The notes beneath the pieces are model-generated. The model was not told where the DNA came from and ran no database searches. It saw nothing but the letters and a program-made list of their open reading frames with translations. From an uncultured Sutterella sp. (lineage in GTDB: Bacteria; Pseudomonadota; Gammaproteobacteria; Burkholderiales; Burkholderiaceae_F), in contig CAAGAT010000069.1 of NCBI GenBank assembly GCA_900767875.1, positions 1 through 22,689 of the forward strand: a stretch of DNA of 22,689 bases, in the 5' to 3' direction. Positions 22,035 to 22,689 of this stretch are shown here, in pieces (position 1 is the stretch's first letter; each line of letters opens with the position of its first letter). A program made the position numbers and the translations under genes.

Positions 22035-22646
22035 ATGCCTTCCGTCTTTTCCGTGCCCGCCGGCGCGACCGTTCGCGACAAACTTCTGGCGAAGGCCAAA
22101 GCGTTCATCGTTGAAAACGGCATCCGCAATCTCTCGCACGAGCGCTTGGCCAAGGTCAGCGGCATCAGCAAGGGCGCCTGCCTGCACTACTTTCCCACCA
22201 AGGCCGATCTGTGGCGCCTGCTCATCGAAGACTACGTGCGGCACCTCGACGAGCAGTTCAAAAAGCACCTGACGCCCTATGAGGCTTCGGGCGCGCCCAA
22301 TCCCGTGCTGTGCGCCTACCGCGATTGGTTTGAGGAGTTCCGGCGCGGCGAGTACGAGCCCTGGCGCAACCTGGGCTACCAGTTCATGACGCTCGGCTCG
22401 GACAAGGAAGAGTTTGTGGCGCCGATCCGCGAGTGGTACCAGAGCCTATACCGGCGTGCGATGCAAACCGCCCCCGAAAAGGACCGCTGGACGACGCTGA
22501 TGCTGCTCATGACGTTCGATCATATGTTCATCATGCGCAAGCTCGGCTATCACGCCCTGACGCGTGACGAAGAGGACCACATAATGGACACGATCCTTGG
22601 CACGGCCGCCGGTGACTGTCAAGTGATCTTTCCGCGATTTGCTTAA
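22035..22646 (+). CDS. TetR/AcrR family transcriptional regulator
   Basis: A 203-residue regulator. Its N-terminal helix-turn-helix (about 10-60) has the family pattern RDKLLAKAKAFIVENGIRNLSHERLAKVSGISKGACLHYFPTKADLWRLL in outline, shown here only by its key parts HERLAKVSGISKG and LHYFPTKADL. The C-terminal ligand-binding half (about 65-203) is Trp/Tyr-rich and helical. The ligand is unknown. The ATG at 22035 has GAGG (22027-22030) four bases upstream, and homology begins close after it. It stands alone after the pyrE terminator, preceded by the 19-bp tandem repeat and a small hairpin (GAGCC/GGCTC, 21995-22007). It probably controls itself and the gene that begins near 22678, which in many genomes would be an efflux component. 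Confidence 0.9.
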   Translation: MPSVFSVPAGATVRDKLLAKAKAFIVENGIRNLSHERLAKVSGISKGACLHYFPTKADLWRLLIEDYVRHLDEQFKKHLTPYEASGAPNPVLCAYRDWFEEFRRGEYEPWRNLGYQFMTLGSDKEEFVAPIREWYQSLYRRAMQTAPEKDRWTTLMLLMTFDHMFIMRKLGYHALTRDEEDHIMDTILGTAAGDCQVIFPRFA

Positions 22647-22677
22647 AATTAGGGTTATTCCCAACTAACGGTTAAAC

Positions 22678-22689
22678 ATGCTACCCGCG
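22678..22689 (+). CDS. Possible start of the next gene (partial)
   Basis: ATG at 22678 opens a frame (MLPA) running off the window, 31 bases after the TetR stop on the same strand. No ribosome site is convincing, and four codons are too few to judge coding potential. Confidence 0.25.

Overview
The window is a chromosomal segment of a GC-rich Gram-negative bacterium. Several gene neighbourhoods point to a betaproteobacterium of the order Burkholderiales: dprA-topB divergent from def/fmt; rsmB-DUF4390-ntrY-ntrX; a DUF1840 gene; and a PTS operon made of a mannose-type IIA, HPr and EI. The absence of sugar-transport PTS subunits and the overall gene content would suit a gut lineage such as the Sutterellaceae, but that placement is inference from remembered gene order, not from a search. 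Nearly all of the window is coding and no gap exceeds 300 bases. I see no rRNA, tRNA, CRISPR array, insertion sequence or prophage.

Layout. Bases 1-205 hold the possible 3' end of an unidentified plus-strand gene and three hairpins. topB and dprA lie on the minus strand (206-3704). Both are complete reading frames, but TopB has Cys where the catalytic Tyr should be, and DprA has lost most signature residues of its Rossmann core. def (plus) converges on an alpha/beta hydrolase gene (minus) with 3 bases between the stops. A plus-strand run follows: fmt, rsmB, a DUF4390 exported protein, the NtrY-like sensor kinase, the NtrX-like regulator (receiver plus Fis-type helix-turn-helix, no AAA+ domain), then trkA and trkH for potassium uptake. 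A DUF1840 gene on the minus strand separates this run from a second plus-strand operon: EIIA-Man, HPr, EI and a UPF0149 protein. ampG, rsuA and xthA form a tightly packed minus-strand operon (18181-21045). It is divergent from pyrE, which ends at a strong terminator. A TetR-family regulator with a perfect 19-bp tandem repeat upstream closes the window, and the next gene may begin at 22678.

Functionally the segment groups N-terminal formyl-Met processing (def, fmt), rRNA modification (rsmB, rsuA), DNA topology, uptake and repair (topB, dprA, xthA), membrane signalling and potassium homeostasis (ntrYX, trkAH), a phosphorelay that probably regulates rather than transports, murein recycling (ampG) and pyrimidine synthesis (pyrE). 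It is mainly housekeeping DNA. I do not see a new multi-gene system. The observations most worth checking are the missing TopB tyrosine, the degenerate DprA next to it, the hairpin at the predicted 5' end of the topB transcript, and the tandem repeats upstream of the TetR gene and between the DUF1840 and PTS genes.
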